Of a DNA stretch of 64,000 nt, positions 9,616 to 19,547 are shown piece after piece. The DNA comes from JAJRVM01 sp963700515. Lineage in GTDB: Bacteria; Planctomycetota; Planctomycetia; Pirellulales; Pirellulaceae. The position numbers and the translations under genes were made by a program. Where the stretch lies: the NCBI GenBank assembly GCA_963700515.1, contig CAVOXY010000014.1, positions 1 to 64,000 of the forward strand, written 5' to 3'. How positions within the stretch are numbered: the first letter of the stretch is position 1; every line of letters starts with the position of its first letter. Under the pieces are notes generated by a model that saw only the letters and a list, made by a program, of their open reading frames with translations, was not told the origin of the DNA and did no database searches.

Positions 9616-12600
9616 TTACCTTTGTGCCTCTGCCCCACTCGCGTTGGACGTGTCCCCATAAACGATGCGGCACTTGGCGATGCGACGGTTCAGCACATCC
9701 ACAAAGAACAAGCGATCTCGCCAGACGGAAAGCGCGGAGATGATTCCCACCGGCAATTCGGGGTGTGGAGACTTGCTGCCACGTCCCAGGCAGTCCGCAT
9801 TGCCGTAGCTTCCGAATTCCCCCACCAGCTTTCCCGTCTCGCAGTCAATCACTTGCACGCTGTGCTGGCCGGCCGCGTAGAGATAGCCTCGTTCGTCCAA
9901 CGTCTGGTGTTGCCTCGCGGTGATGCAATGGCACGGCGCGAAGATCACTTGGGCTTGCCCGACGTACCCGTCCCAACGTCGCGACCAGAGCGACTGGCCA
10001 CCTTGAGGCGGAAACTTGGAGAGTGCAAGATAGAAGTCCCAGGGCCGCTCTGCTGGACGATGCAGCACGTACAAGTTCCCTTCATCGTCCACCTGAATGC
10101 CGCGCACTGCATCCAGTTGGAGCAGACCTCTCGTTTTCAGCGTGCCACTGGCATCGTACACGTTCACCTGGCGGCGGACCGCGTCGTAGGCGCTCACCGG
10201 CCGCGCCTGCGCATCGACATCCACCTTGGCGACGTAGTAGATATTGCCGTGCCGGTCCACCTCCATGCCGGGATAGACATCGTGCCAGAAGTTGACCTGC
10301 ATCGCCTGATCGACCAACAGGGTGTGCGTCCCCGTCGAGGCGAACGGAAGCGGGTTGCCGGCGCGGTCAAAACGCAGGATCTCCACGCCATCCTTTCGCA
10401 GCTTCCAGCGGTATACCCGGCCGTCCTTGCCGAAAATGGAATCGACAAACAGCGGTTCGTGCGGATACCGGAAATGGCGTTCGAAATCGGGCGGCCACCA
10501 GGGGGAAGTGGCGTTGAGTCCGAGGTCGTTGAAGTACAACGACGGCCACTTCTGAAGCACCGTTCCATCCTGGCCGATACGGTACACCGTGCCATACTGC
10601 TTCAGGCGGTAGTTGGATTGGTCTTCGACGAAGAGATCGCCCGTCTGCGGGTCGATATTGAGGACCGGCTGATTGCCGCTTTGCCGCGGACAAGTCAATG
10701 TCTCAGCGTTCTCTCCCCAGTGCGCCGACCAACGCGAGATCGTTGCCCGAGAGTTGCAGCAGACTTCCCGGACCGTCGCCGTTGGCCACCCACACCAGAG
10801 GCGGCGATGTCCCGGCATCGACAGCGATCTGCAACACATCTCCGTGCAACGGAGTCGAAGCGGCCAGGAGTTGCGGCTCCCGCCAACTCTGAAGCTTGAC
10901 CACGCGCGTGGACACCCCAGAACCAGTTTGTGCCGCCGCGAGGTAATCCTGCTGTATCGACGGCAACGTGCGCTCGACGATGTCCCGATTTGTCGAGCGG
11001 GGTTGTGACCCGATGAGCACGTAGAGGTGATTTTCATGATCGATCGCCAGCGCGGTGGGACCGTCGAGGAGAACCGTCTTGTCGGCGTCCCGATAATGCG
11101 TGATCGTAGCGACCACCTGGCCGTCTGGCCCGAGCACCTGCAACCGATTGTTTCCGGCATCTGCCACAATCAGGTGACTGCCATCGTGCACGAGCCCGCT
11201 CGGTTCAAGAAAGCCGCTCTGCGAGCCTAGTTCTTCCAGCTTGACGCCCGAGTGCAATCGATACTTCCAGGTATACGTGCCGCGTCCTTCCGGACCGGGC
11301 AATTCCCGCTGGTACGTTACTTCCTGTTGGCTGACTTCCCAGTGGTAGCCGTACTGCCGTGTCAAACGCGAACTCTGACCGGCCGAGATGTACAGGTCAC
11401 CACTGGGATCAAAGCAGAAGTAGGGGTAGTGCAGGGAGTCAAACGACAGGTAGTTCTTCAGATCCTGGACGTTTAAGACGTCCTGTGTCCAGTCGTGGCT
11501 CTCGAATGGCTCGTTGCGCCCGTGGTGATAGATCGAGGTCCACCCCTCCTGGGGCAAGCTCCCGTCAGTCTTCATCCGCCAGACGGTCCCGCGATAAATG
11601 TTCGACATAATGAGATCGCCGTTCGGCGCGAGCACCATCTTCTGCGGTAGATGCCAATAAGCGCCGTAGAGGGAGAGCGAGCCGCACAGAGTCTCGAACA
11701 TTTTCGGGATGATTAGCTCGCTGTCCCCTTCCCTCGCTGTTCCCGCGCAGAGGTCCAGCACGCTGGCGCGCGGCAGCGTCGGAGGAAACGGCATGATGGT
11801 CCGCAGGTACTGGCCCCGCCGGTCAAAGACACGCAGTTCCGGCGCCTCGCGAACCTGCCGCGGATCGGAGAGCACGTAGAGTTCCCCGGTCCGCTGGTCC
11901 ACCGCCAGATCCCAGATGATGCCGCAGGCATGAGGTTCACCTGCGAGCAGGAATTCCTCCAGTTCCAACCGCACCTCGCCCGTCGTGCCTGGATGTGCGG
12001 AACCGGGTCCCAAAGCGATCGTCTGTTCTCGCTGCTGCGCCAGAAACGATCGCCTGGCGAGCGGCGGGGGACGATAGGTGGTCACACCCCATTGCTCGGC
12101 CGAGGAAAACGGCGCGGGTTTCGGCACCGCATAGTCGGGTGCCGGAAGATGATCGCGAGGCGGGATGTCCGTCAGGGTCCCCCAGTCCTCGGGCTGGTCA
12201 AATGTGCCGTGCCAACAATGGACCTCTTGCCCGGGAATTCGGAACCGTCTGACATTGAACCCGATTTCCGACGCGAGTGTCTTGTTCTTGCAGAAGATGT
12301 CGAAAGGGATTGCAAACTCAGCGGTCCATGCGGCAGCGTCTTGTGTCACGGCGAACTCGAAACGCGGTTGCCACGTCCGGTCATGCCACGGAGGCATGTG
12401 TTCGTTGTAGGAGCAGGTGACCTTACCCCCGTCTCCCGGCGTAATCCGAATCAGGTAACAGGAGTTGCGATCGGCGTTCGAGTCGATGAGCAGGTCGGCA
12501 AATTCCCTCGCATCATCGGGTCCGCCCGGCTTCGCCTCGCCAGCCTCCGCCAACTTCCCAGCACACTGCAGACCGATATACAAATGGTCGGCATCCTGCA

Positions 12601-12883
12601 GGATCAAGGCCTCGGTGTTGGCATGCCCGGGCTGACCCGTCGTCACGTTGAGTGGTCCCGTGCGCGCCGCGTCCCGCCAGCACGGCTCGTCGAGCTTTCC
12701 ATCCATCACGGGCGTAGAAGTGGTCACCGGCACCTGCAACGCCGGTTCCACAGCCCGCTCCTCGGCAGCCAGTGCCGGGCCCCTGCACAAGAGCGAGCCC
12801 AGCAGCGCGGCTGCGACGGCAAAGATGAATTGCTTGTTGCTGCCGAGCACGATCGAGTGCGCACTACCCGTGACGACGAACAT
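9616..12883 (-). CDS. Secreted CBM9-like plus NHL-type beta-propeller protein, one frameshift
   Basis: The ATG at 12883 is preceded by gaggggaaacct, a good ribosome binding site, and starts a signal peptide (FIFAVAAALLGSLLCRGPALA). Residues about 50-230 resemble a carbohydrate-binding family 9-like domain: VMDGKLDEPCWRDAARTGPL, LYIGLQC, FADLLIDSNADRNSCYLI, WTAEFAIPF and GFNVRRFRIPG. The rest consists of NHL/SMP-30-like propeller blades, for example GIIWDLAVDQRTGELYVLSD, GLVHDGSHLIVADAGNNRLQV and MEVDRHGNIYYVAK. The frame changes once near 10705; the second half continues to 9616. Total about 1,090 aa. It starts 31 bases after the stop of the HzsA-like gene (12915), so the two are very probably co-transcribed and may act together outside the cell. 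Confidence 0.8.
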
Positions 12884-12914
12884 AGGTTTCCCCTCATGTG
12901 GAAGGCCACGAGCA

Positions 12915-15900
12915 CTACCGAGCGGCGGCAAGGCGTCTTTGCCGCTCTTGCTGCACTTTGCGGACCCAGCAACTGAGGCACACGCATTGGTCATCGCGGC
13001 CGCAGGTACCGGCAATGTCGTGGTAGGGCAAAGGTACAATGGCGGCCTGGACGAGCTTGTGCATTTTACGGTATTGCGGCGCGTCAGTGTTCGGCCATAC
13101 ACCTTGTTCCAACTGTCCCCAGCCACCAGCTGCGAGTGCCAGTGGTGCTTTGAGAATCCGGCTTTCATCTGGCAACGCGATGTTGACCAGGGCCGCGAAC
13201 GGTTGGCTGGCCCAGTCGTCACCAAACTCCTGGCGAATGTAGGCGCGCAGCGCGGATTCTCCGTTCGGGTCGGTTTGCCGCCACTCGTCTTTGTTCCAAG
13301 AATAAGTACCGTACAGCGGCGCGTTGAGATCCAGCCAGTCGATGACGCGCTGGAGGCTTTCTCCATCCAATGTGACGCCTTCATGGCCTTCCATCAACAA
13401 CCGGGCGAGCGTGCCGCCGTGAGCAAAGTAGTCTTTCGGCTCGCTGTACCACGTCTCGCTGAAGTATTGGGCGATCTTCACGAAGCGGTCGCCTTGCGTG
13501 AGCGACGTATAGGCCGTGCTGGGGAGGAGTTGATGATAGGCGTTGGCCATGTTCTCCTCGGTGGCGTCGATCGTACCGAGCAGACTGATCTCGCCCGCCG
13601 TTTCTCGCAGACCGTGGCATTCAAGGCAGTAACGATCAAGCACCGGCTGCACGGTCTTGGCGAAACTGAGTCCTCCCGGATATCGCGGGCCGGTCGGCCA
13701 TTCGAGTTGCCGGACCAGCTGGGTGGTGGGTAGCGATGGAGGAATCAGCGGGCTGGAATTGCGCGGTTCGTGACAGCCAACGCAACTCGCTTGCTCGCCC
13801 GGCTGCAAATGTGTGAACGTCCGCATGGTCATCACTGCCAGTCCGTGTTCGTCCAATGCCTGAAATTGCAGTGGGACACCGGCCGGAGCCTCGAATGCCA
13901 CCGAACCATTCGCATCGACTGGCACCGTGCCGAGGACTCGCTTCAACACGTCGAATGTCACGGCACTCGAGTAAGGCACGCGCTGGGTCGGCTGCGGAAT
14001 GATCTGGTTGACGCGCAGACGCCGGATCGTGCCACGAGGAATGCCTTGCGTGCTATGGTAGATGTCCTGCAGATAAAAGACGCCCGTCTCCTGTGTCGAG
14101 CGGTCGGCCACTTGCGACGGCAGAACCGGCGGCATTGTGCGTGGCGCCAACGGCAGCGGTTCGAAGCACGAAATGTCGGGATCGCGATAGATCAGTTCGC
14201 GCCCGCCCAGCGAGTCGACCAGATAGATGCCGAACGCATCGTGCCGCGGAATGTGCGCCATCGACGCCGGATACGGATAGGGCGAGAACGCGGCCAGGTA
14301 CAAGCCTTCACTCAACGGATAAGGGCTACCGAAACTGACCGGCGAATAGGGCTCCGACTCCGGGAAGGTCGCTTCCGGCGTCAATCGCGTGATGGCTTCC
14401 AGTCCATCCGCAGCGATGCGGCGGTCGATGACGATCAACGATCCGGCATGCATCGTGTGATGCCCGGCTGTCGTGGCAATAACCTTCCGCGACCCGAGAA
14501 TGGGCCGAGCTTCGCAGATCCGATAGGGACTGGGTGTGTAGTTGCCAAAGTAGTGCTCGGCGGCCGTGCCGTCGGGGCGGATCGTCCACAGGCCAAGCGT
14601 TGGGAGCACCGGCCGATTGATGTAGTCCCAGCGCGTCCACAGAATCTGGCCCTCGGGCATCACTGTCGGGTCCCATTCGCTGGCCTCTCCGAAAGAGAGC
14701 TGACGAATATTCGATCCGTCCGCATCACAGCGAAAGAGAAGATAGGTGGGGCAGTAGCGATCGCCATTGTGACAGCGCACGCCCCCCTGGTTACGTGTCG
14801 AGATGAAAGCAATTCCGCCGTCCGGCAAATAGCACGGATCGTAATCCTCGGGGAGCACCGTCATCCGGCCTTCGCTGCCGGCCAGCGGATCGGAGTCCGT
14901 GCCGGTGATCTGCTTCAGGCCCGTGCCGTCGGCACGAATCTCGTACAGGAAGAATTGCCACTGCTCGCGAGGCGGCGCGTGATCGGCGTAGGCGAACACG
15001 ATCCGCTGTCCATCGAATGATACATCGGGTTGCATGGCGCAGCCCGGCGCGAGCTGGCCCTGGAGCAGCGCGGTCTCGTCAGGCCGGTCAGCTTTCCAGT
15101 TGTCGAGGACGACCAACCCGGGACTCGTGTCGTTGTTGAGCCCGAAGTAGTTGTCGCCCGGTGCACTGAGCAGGGGTGGGCATCGCTTCGTCAGCAGCAA
15201 TCGGTCGAAATCGAGCGCGGGGTGGGAGAAGATGATCCGCCGCCTCAGGTCGACGGTTTGGGCGAAGAACTCTCTCGCAGTTGCCGCCAAGATATCATCC
15301 GTGCACGTATTGAGACGTTCTTCGAACGCGATGAGCTGCGTGGTCAGTTCGGGTCTGGGAGCTGTACGTTCCACGAATTCGAGTGTCTTGCAGGCCAGCT
15401 CCACTCGTTCGCGCGCTCGCTCGAGGTAGTACGCGCCGGAGGCCCCTTCCCCCGTTGGCAGGTAATCGTTCCAGATCCCGTCGCGCCGCTCCATCTCCAT
15501 CTCTATCTGCGATTGCCGATCACGGAAATCCTGCGCCACGCGGTCCCACAGCGCTTCCCGCGTCTGCCGGCAGGCGGCGGCGCGCGCGAGAACAGGCCGG
15601 CAGTCGACGGCCGCGCAGGGCGGTAATGCCAGCTGGGGCTGGTAACAGACGTCTACTTCCAACCGATCATACTTCCCGTCGAGCTGGAAGCTGACTTCGC
15701 CCAAGCTCAGCGAGATGCCTCGCTGCTCTTGGCCGTCGATCTGCGTCTCGACCATCGCCGCCTCGCCGGCCTCAATATTTGCGGCAACGATCGCGCCACC
15801 TAGTTCCAACTCGACGCACTGGCCCTGCTTGTCATAGAGGCGAGGGCGAGGAAATGGCGCTGATCCGTGCTCGGGATAGCGGCCCAGTGCCGCGAAATAG

Positions 15901-16265
15901 AGCCGCTCGAGTCCGATGACCTGAATCGCCAGCCGCACCGGCGGCGCTTCGGCGGCGAGCTGGACCACCGTTGGGGGGAACGCGCGCGGTGCGGAATCGC
16001 GCTCCTGTTGGTTCGTCGGTCCGAACGTAGCTTGCAGCGAAGCACGCATGCTCTCGTGCCACGTGTCGCGCTTCACGTACACCGGAGCCACTTGCAGTGG
16101 CTGCGGGTTCTGCTGGGCAGCCAGGTAATTCTCTTGGAATCCGAGATAGATCAACCGCGGCGGCTCCGCACCACTTGCCGAGAAGCAACAGGCAGCCAGC
16201 GAGAGCAGTGCACAGTGTACGCGCAACATGAAGGGCCTGATGGTGCGGGACGTCAGGTTCCTCAT
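12915..16265 (-). CDS. Large secreted dihaem protein related to hydrazine synthase alpha (HzsA-like)
   Basis: The start at 16265 (MRNLTSRTIRPF) is set by GAGGAG 8 bases upstream and a signal peptide ending CCFSASGAEPP. The intact product is 1,116 aa. After a N-terminal region of unknown fold come TolB/PD40-like propeller strands (SFDGQRIVFAYAD, QILWTRWDYINRPV) and the segment SRKVIATTAGHHTMHAGSL, characteristic of the HzsA middle-domain family. Two c-type haem motifs follow: CVGCHE near residue 826 and CLECHG near residue 878. The C-terminus carries CGRDDQCVCLSCW, a Cys-rich tail. True HzsA belongs to anammox bacteria; HzsA-like proteins without HzsB/C are widespread in other planctomycetes with no known reaction. 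No HzsBC homologue is visible here, so hydrazine synthesis is not implied. First gene of an operon with the CBM9/NHL gene. Confidence 0.8.
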   Translation of the reverse strand: MRNLTSRTIRPFMLRVHCALLSLAACCFSASGAEPPRLIYLGFQENYLAAQQNPQPLQVAPVYVKRDTWHESMRASLQATFGPTNQQERDSAPRAFPPTVVQLAAEAPPVRLAIQVIGLERLYFAALGRYPEHGSAPFPRPRLYDKQGQCVELELGGAIVAANIEAGEAAMVETQIDGQEQRGISLSLGEVSFQLDGKYDRLEVDVCYQPQLALPPCAAVDCRPVLARAAACRQTREALWDRVAQDFRDRQSQIEMEMERRDGIWNDYLPTGEGASGAYYLERARERVELACKTLEFVERTAPRPELTTQLIAFEERLNTCTDDILAATAREFFAQTVDLRRRIIFSHPALDFDRLLLTKRCPPLLSAPGDNYFGLNNDTSPGLVVLDNWKADRPDETALLQGQLAPGCAMQPDVSFDGQRIVFAYADHAPPREQWQFFLYEIRADGTGLKQITGTDSDPLAGSEGRMTVLPEDYDPCYLPDGGIAFISTRNQGGVRCHNGDRYCPTYLLFRCDADGSNIRQLSFGEASEWDPTVMPEGQILWTRWDYINRPVLPTLGLWTIRPDGTAAEHYFGNYTPSPYRICEARPILGSRKVIATTAGHHTMHAGSLIVIDRRIAADGLEAITRLTPEATFPESEPYSPVSFGSPYPLSEGLYLAAFSPYPYPASMAHIPRHDAFGIYLVDSLGGRELIYRDPDISCFEPLPLAPRTMPPVLPSQVADRSTQETGVFYLQDIYHSTQGIPRGTIRRLRVNQIIPQPTQRVPYSSAVTFDVLKRVLGTVPVDANGSVAFEAPAGVPLQFQALDEHGLAVMTMRTFTHLQPGEQASCVGCHEPRNSSPLIPPSLPTTQLVRQLEWPTGPRYPGGLSFAKTVQPVLDRYCLECHGLRETAGEISLLGTIDATEENMANAYHQLLPSTAYTSLTQGDRFVKIAQYFSETWYSEPKDYFAHGGTLARLLMEGHEGVTLDGESLQRVIDWLDLNAPLYGTYSWNKDEWRQTDPNGESALRAYIRQEFGDDWASQPFAALVNIALPDESRILKAPLALAAGGWGQLEQGVWPNTDAPQYRKMHKLVQAAIVPLPYHDIAGTCGRDDQCVCLSCWVRKVQQERQRRLAAAR

Positions 16266-16349
16266 TCCGGATCTCCTCAGAGTGTTAGTCGATAACATGT
16301 CGCGCACCGTGCGCGCATGCTTGTGACGCCACCTGCTCGATGGGAAACG

Positions 16350-16480
16350 AATCGGGATGGCGGAATGCGGAGTGCGCAATTCGGAATGAGAGATGGCGTT
16401 GAAAGGGGTGCGAACACTTTGACAGTCTGCATAGTGAACATGCTACTGCTGATTCCGCACTCCGCATTGCGCATTCCCTA
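16350..16480. repeat. Imperfect inverted repeat built on an 'attccgcat' word
   Basis: Near 16358-16390 the sequence reads gcggaatgcggagtgcgc; near 16449-16479 its near reverse complement reads gattccgcactccgcattg. The same word family appears near 50376-50395 and 57748-57770. It lies just upstream of the HzsA-like gene and could form a long imperfect stem. Confidence 0.5.
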
Positions 16481-16613
16481 ATCGTTCGGGGAGCCAAGTT
16501 GGCAAAACAAGATTCGGTGACGCTCTCTTTGGCCGCGGCCAGCGGCCGCCTCAGGCTATTAGTCTACCCTTCCTGCAAGCGGGTTGTCGATTTTATCGCC
16601 CAGATGTGCGTCG

Positions 16614-16776
16614 GACAGGCTTCCGGCCTGTCAAAACCGCCCAGTTTCAAGTTCCCATTCAACGCCGCTTTCTCAAATGACAGGCTGGAAGCCTGTCCTC
16701 CGACTCGGTCCACAAGCCCCAAGCTTCGATGCCCCGTGCATTGGACATATTGTGGTCCGCCGCAGCGCGGCGGACC
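16614..16776. repeat. Cluster of three short palindromes
   Basis: Three hairpins sit within 165 bases: gacaggc/gcctgtc arms at 16614-16632, gacaggct/agcctgtc at 16679-16697, and ggtccgccgc/gcggcggacc at 16754-16776. The first two share their arm sequence. The remaining part of the 16266-17133 gap shows no gene. Confidence 0.65.
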
Positions 16777-17133
16777 AGACTATATCGGGGACGATTTCAG
16801 GTAGTCGTACAGCACCCCGCGCATCAGCGTTTGAAACTATAGAGCGATTTCCCGATGCTCGGCATTCGGTGCAGACCAGAAGTGGGGGGTGTGTCGTGAA
16901 CATACCACTTCCGCGCAGGAAATCCAGACTCCTCGATCTGTTTGCGCAGCTTCTCGGCTTCAAGTCCGAAGTTGATCAGCACGGGAGCCGAAACGCTGGT
17001 GTGCCACATATCGTCTTCGTGAGTTGAAACCGACGTAAAAGGACTCGTCGAACCCGAGTTTGCAGGATAGCATGGGGAGCGCTGCAAACGAACGGATGAA
17101 CGACTGACCATAACCAGTGACGGAGGCGTTGCC

Positions 17134-18279
17134 ATGACAATGACGAAGGAAGAACGGGTCTTGCGGGTCATCAACGGCCAGGGCGTCGACTATCTGCCGA
17201 GTCAGATTACGTTCTCGGACCGCACGCGGGACAAGGCGATCAGCGAAGCCCTCGGCCTGGACGGTCCGGAGATGCTCGACGGCTACCTCGAAAATCATAT
17301 CTACATCTCGCTGTCGGCCCACGACAAGGCGCTCTTCTATCGGAACGATCGCGACGAGATGGCGCGGCTGAAGGCGATGGACTTCTGCGGCACCGACTGG
17401 GAGAACGGCGTGGTCTATGACGCCTGGGGGATGGGCGTGAAGGTCGGCTCCGACGGCTTCTTCGCGTGCTTCCACCCGCTGTCGAAGACCGCGACGGCCG
17501 AGATGGCCCGGCAGATGCCGCCGGACGTCAACCGCGAGGTGCTTTTCCAGGATGTCGAGGAGGCGGTGGCGAACTACCGCGTCCCCGACCTCACCCGCCC
17601 GCATCTGTTCGACGACATGGTCACCGATCTGGCCGAGCACTCGGGCGACTACCTGGTGATGCCGTCGGGCTATTTTGGCACCTACGAGCGGGCGTGCGGG
17701 CTGATGAGCTTCCAGGAGTTCATGACGAATATGGCCCTGAAACCGAAGGTCGCCCACGAACTGCTCGACAAGATCACCGAGTACAAGGTGGCCTATGCCG
17801 AGAAGGTCGTCGAGATGGGGTTCAAGGTCGCCCACTACGGCGACGACCTGGGCACGCAGACCGGCGCGTTCTTCTCGAAGAAGATGTTCCACGAGTTTAT
17901 CCTCCCGCGAATCAAGCTCGCCTGGCAACCGTTCAACGACGCGGGCCTGCCGATCATTCTGCATTCGTGCGGCAATATCACCAGTTTCATTCCCGACCTG
18001 CTGGAGATTGGGCTGCGCGTGCTCGAACCCTGCCAGACGTGCATGGACTTGCCGTATCTGAAACGCGAGTTCGGCAAGGACTTGGTTTTCTGGGGTGGCA
18101 TTGAGACACAGAAACTGCCGCTGATGTCCCCCGAGCAAGTCAAGGGAATGGTGCGCGACAGCATTCACACGCTGGGGGCCGGAGGTGGCCACATCATTGG
18201 CCCCAGCCAGGAGGTGATGAACGACGTGCCACTTGAAAACGTCGTTGCCCTCCTGGAGACGATCATTGAGCAGCGGTAG
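17134..18279 (+). CDS. Uroporphyrinogen decarboxylase (URO-D) superfamily protein
   Basis: Intact 381-aa protein; GGAGG lies 7 bases before the ATG. It matches the URO-D/MtaA superfamily fold: N-terminal ERVLRVINGQGVDYLP, YGDDLGTQTGAFFSKKMFHEF, LPIILHSCGNITSFIPDLLEIG and DLVFWGGIETQKLPLMSPEQV. HSC corresponds to the HxC zinc pair of corrinoid-dependent methyltransferases such as MtaA/MtbA. The C-terminal zinc Cys expected in those enzymes appears replaced (GHIIGPSQEV). The haem-pathway HemE is normally shorter with a different N-terminal motif, so this is more likely a methyltransferase-like or orphan URO-D paralogue. No corrinoid protein gene lies beside it. It is flanked by long non-coding stretches. 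Confidence 0.75.
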   Translation: MTMTKEERVLRVINGQGVDYLPSQITFSDRTRDKAISEALGLDGPEMLDGYLENHIYISLSAHDKALFYRNDRDEMARLKAMDFCGTDWENGVVYDAWGMGVKVGSDGFFACFHPLSKTATAEMARQMPPDVNREVLFQDVEEAVANYRVPDLTRPHLFDDMVTDLAEHSGDYLVMPSGYFGTYERACGLMSFQEFMTNMALKPKVAHELLDKITEYKVAYAEKVVEMGFKVAHYGDDLGTQTGAFFSKKMFHEFILPRIKLAWQPFNDAGLPIILHSCGNITSFIPDLLEIGLRVLEPCQTCMDLPYLKREFGKDLVFWGGIETQKLPLMSPEQVKGMVRDSIHTLGAGGGHIIGPSQEVMNDVPLENVVALLETIIEQR

Positions 18280-18944
18280 GCGGAGTCCGTGAACGAAGAA
18301 GGCAAAAAGAAAAACGGAAGACAGGAAAAGGAAGACCTGCAGAATTTGACTGAGCACTAACGTCACCCCACGCCAGTCAGCCGGGAACTATGACCACCGG
18401 GAAACTTGACGGCCTGCGAACAGCTCAGTGCGGAGACGTGGGAGGTGGCCGATTCGAACGAATCGATCCCGACCATCGACCTGTGCTCGGCTTTCGTCAC
18501 GAGTTGGGAGACTGGGATAGTCAACACGTTATCCGCACCATTCACACGCTGTTTCAGCAAACACGCGGCAAACAGATCGTCATGGCTCGACCGAGATATC
18601 ACATTGCCGGTTTGATTGTTGATTCAAACGAATATGTGAATGCCGTCCGCGTAGTTTTCGCCCGTGCCGCCGGACCCCGATTGACCTTAACGATACGTAC
18701 ACGAGCGACTAGTTTGGAATCTCGACAGGTCGCAGTCTCCGCCTGCCCGTAGCGAATCGCGATTGAATCGTGGTGACAGCGCGGTCTTGATAGATTTTGC
18801 CCGACCTGATTAGTCAAATTGACGGCGCACAGGTGACTGGGCCACCCGGGCAGGTTCCGCGCAGTACGAAACTGCGGTCGTGGTCGGGCCGTGCCCGAGC
18901 AGAACTGCAGAAGTGACACTGAAGCGTTAAGCGAAGGTATGGCG
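18280..18944. other. Intergenic stretch, no supported gene
   Basis: No coding signature seen between the URO-D-like gene and the inverted composite repeat that begins near 18945. Confidence 0.5.
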
Positions 18945-19495
18945 AATCATCTCGATGTGGTGCCAGAGACCTTGGACTGAGCAGATAAGGACAAAAAAAT
19001 CGGATGACAAAAAGATCTCCTGTGCCGACTTGTCTTTTTGGCACCCAATCTTCTTGTCCTTCAGACCAGTGGCGATGGAACATCTGTCGCCGGTGCTGCT
19101 GAGCTGAGCCCTTGGCGGTCTCAGCTACGGCGGTCTCAGCTACGGCGGTCTCAGCTACGACTTGCGTACATCTCACTTTGCGTTTCACTGTGAGTCCGGT
19201 TTCCCCTGGGTATATCCCAGGGGGACCACAACTGGCCAGCTACCTACCCACCGACACTCCCTCCGGTTTCCCCTGGGTATATCCCAGGGGGACCACAACT
19301 GGCCAGCTACCTACCCACCGACACTCCCTCCGGTTTCCCCTGGGTATATCCCAGGGGGACCACAACTGGCCAGCTACCTACCCACCGACACTCCCTCCGG
19401 TTTCCCCTGGGTATATCCCAGGGGGACCACAACTGGCCAGCTACCACCGACCGGCTCCACACCGGTGCGCCGCCGAGCCCAGCAGGAACCATTGG
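18945..19495. repeat. Composite repeat, left arm of a large inverted pair
   Basis: This segment is an inverted, diverged copy of 24800-25920. In order it holds an A-rich block (ggacaaaaaaatcgg near 18987), a unique block (cagtggcgatggaacatctg near 19070), three short partial copies of a ggcggtctcagctac word (19117-19157), a conserved cactgtgagtccgg junction, a 67-bp tandem array, and a block containing ccaccgaccggctccacaccg (19445-19465). The mirrored segment has the same blocks in reverse order with different copy numbers. Confidence 0.8.
19196..19447. repeat. 67-bp tandem repeat, about four copies
   Basis: Unit starts (ggtttcccc) at 19198, 19265, 19332 and 19399, an exact period of 67. Each unit contains the palindrome cccctgggtatatcccaggg. 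As 67 is not divisible by 3, the array is open in several frames but is not coding. Consecutive units are nearly identical, indicating recent amplification. Confidence 0.9.
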
Positions 19496-19547
19496 TCGAT
19501 CTCCTTCCTTTTTCGTCTGGCGCTTTATTCTCAAGAGTCGTGGCTTG

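Noticed and set aside
9622..10899. Plus-strand protein of about 425 aa
   Set aside because: Antisense to the NHL propeller; no family motif and poor composition.
12915..16265. Anammox hydrazine synthase
   Set aside because: Only an alpha-like protein is present; no beta/gamma subunits, hydrazine dehydrogenase or other anammox genes are seen, and HzsA-like proteins occur in many non-anammox planctomycetes.
16960..18366. Minus-strand protein of 468 aa
   Set aside because: Antisense to the intact URO-D-like gene, which has a good ribosome binding site and family motifs; the antisense product is His/Val/Leu-rich with no motif.
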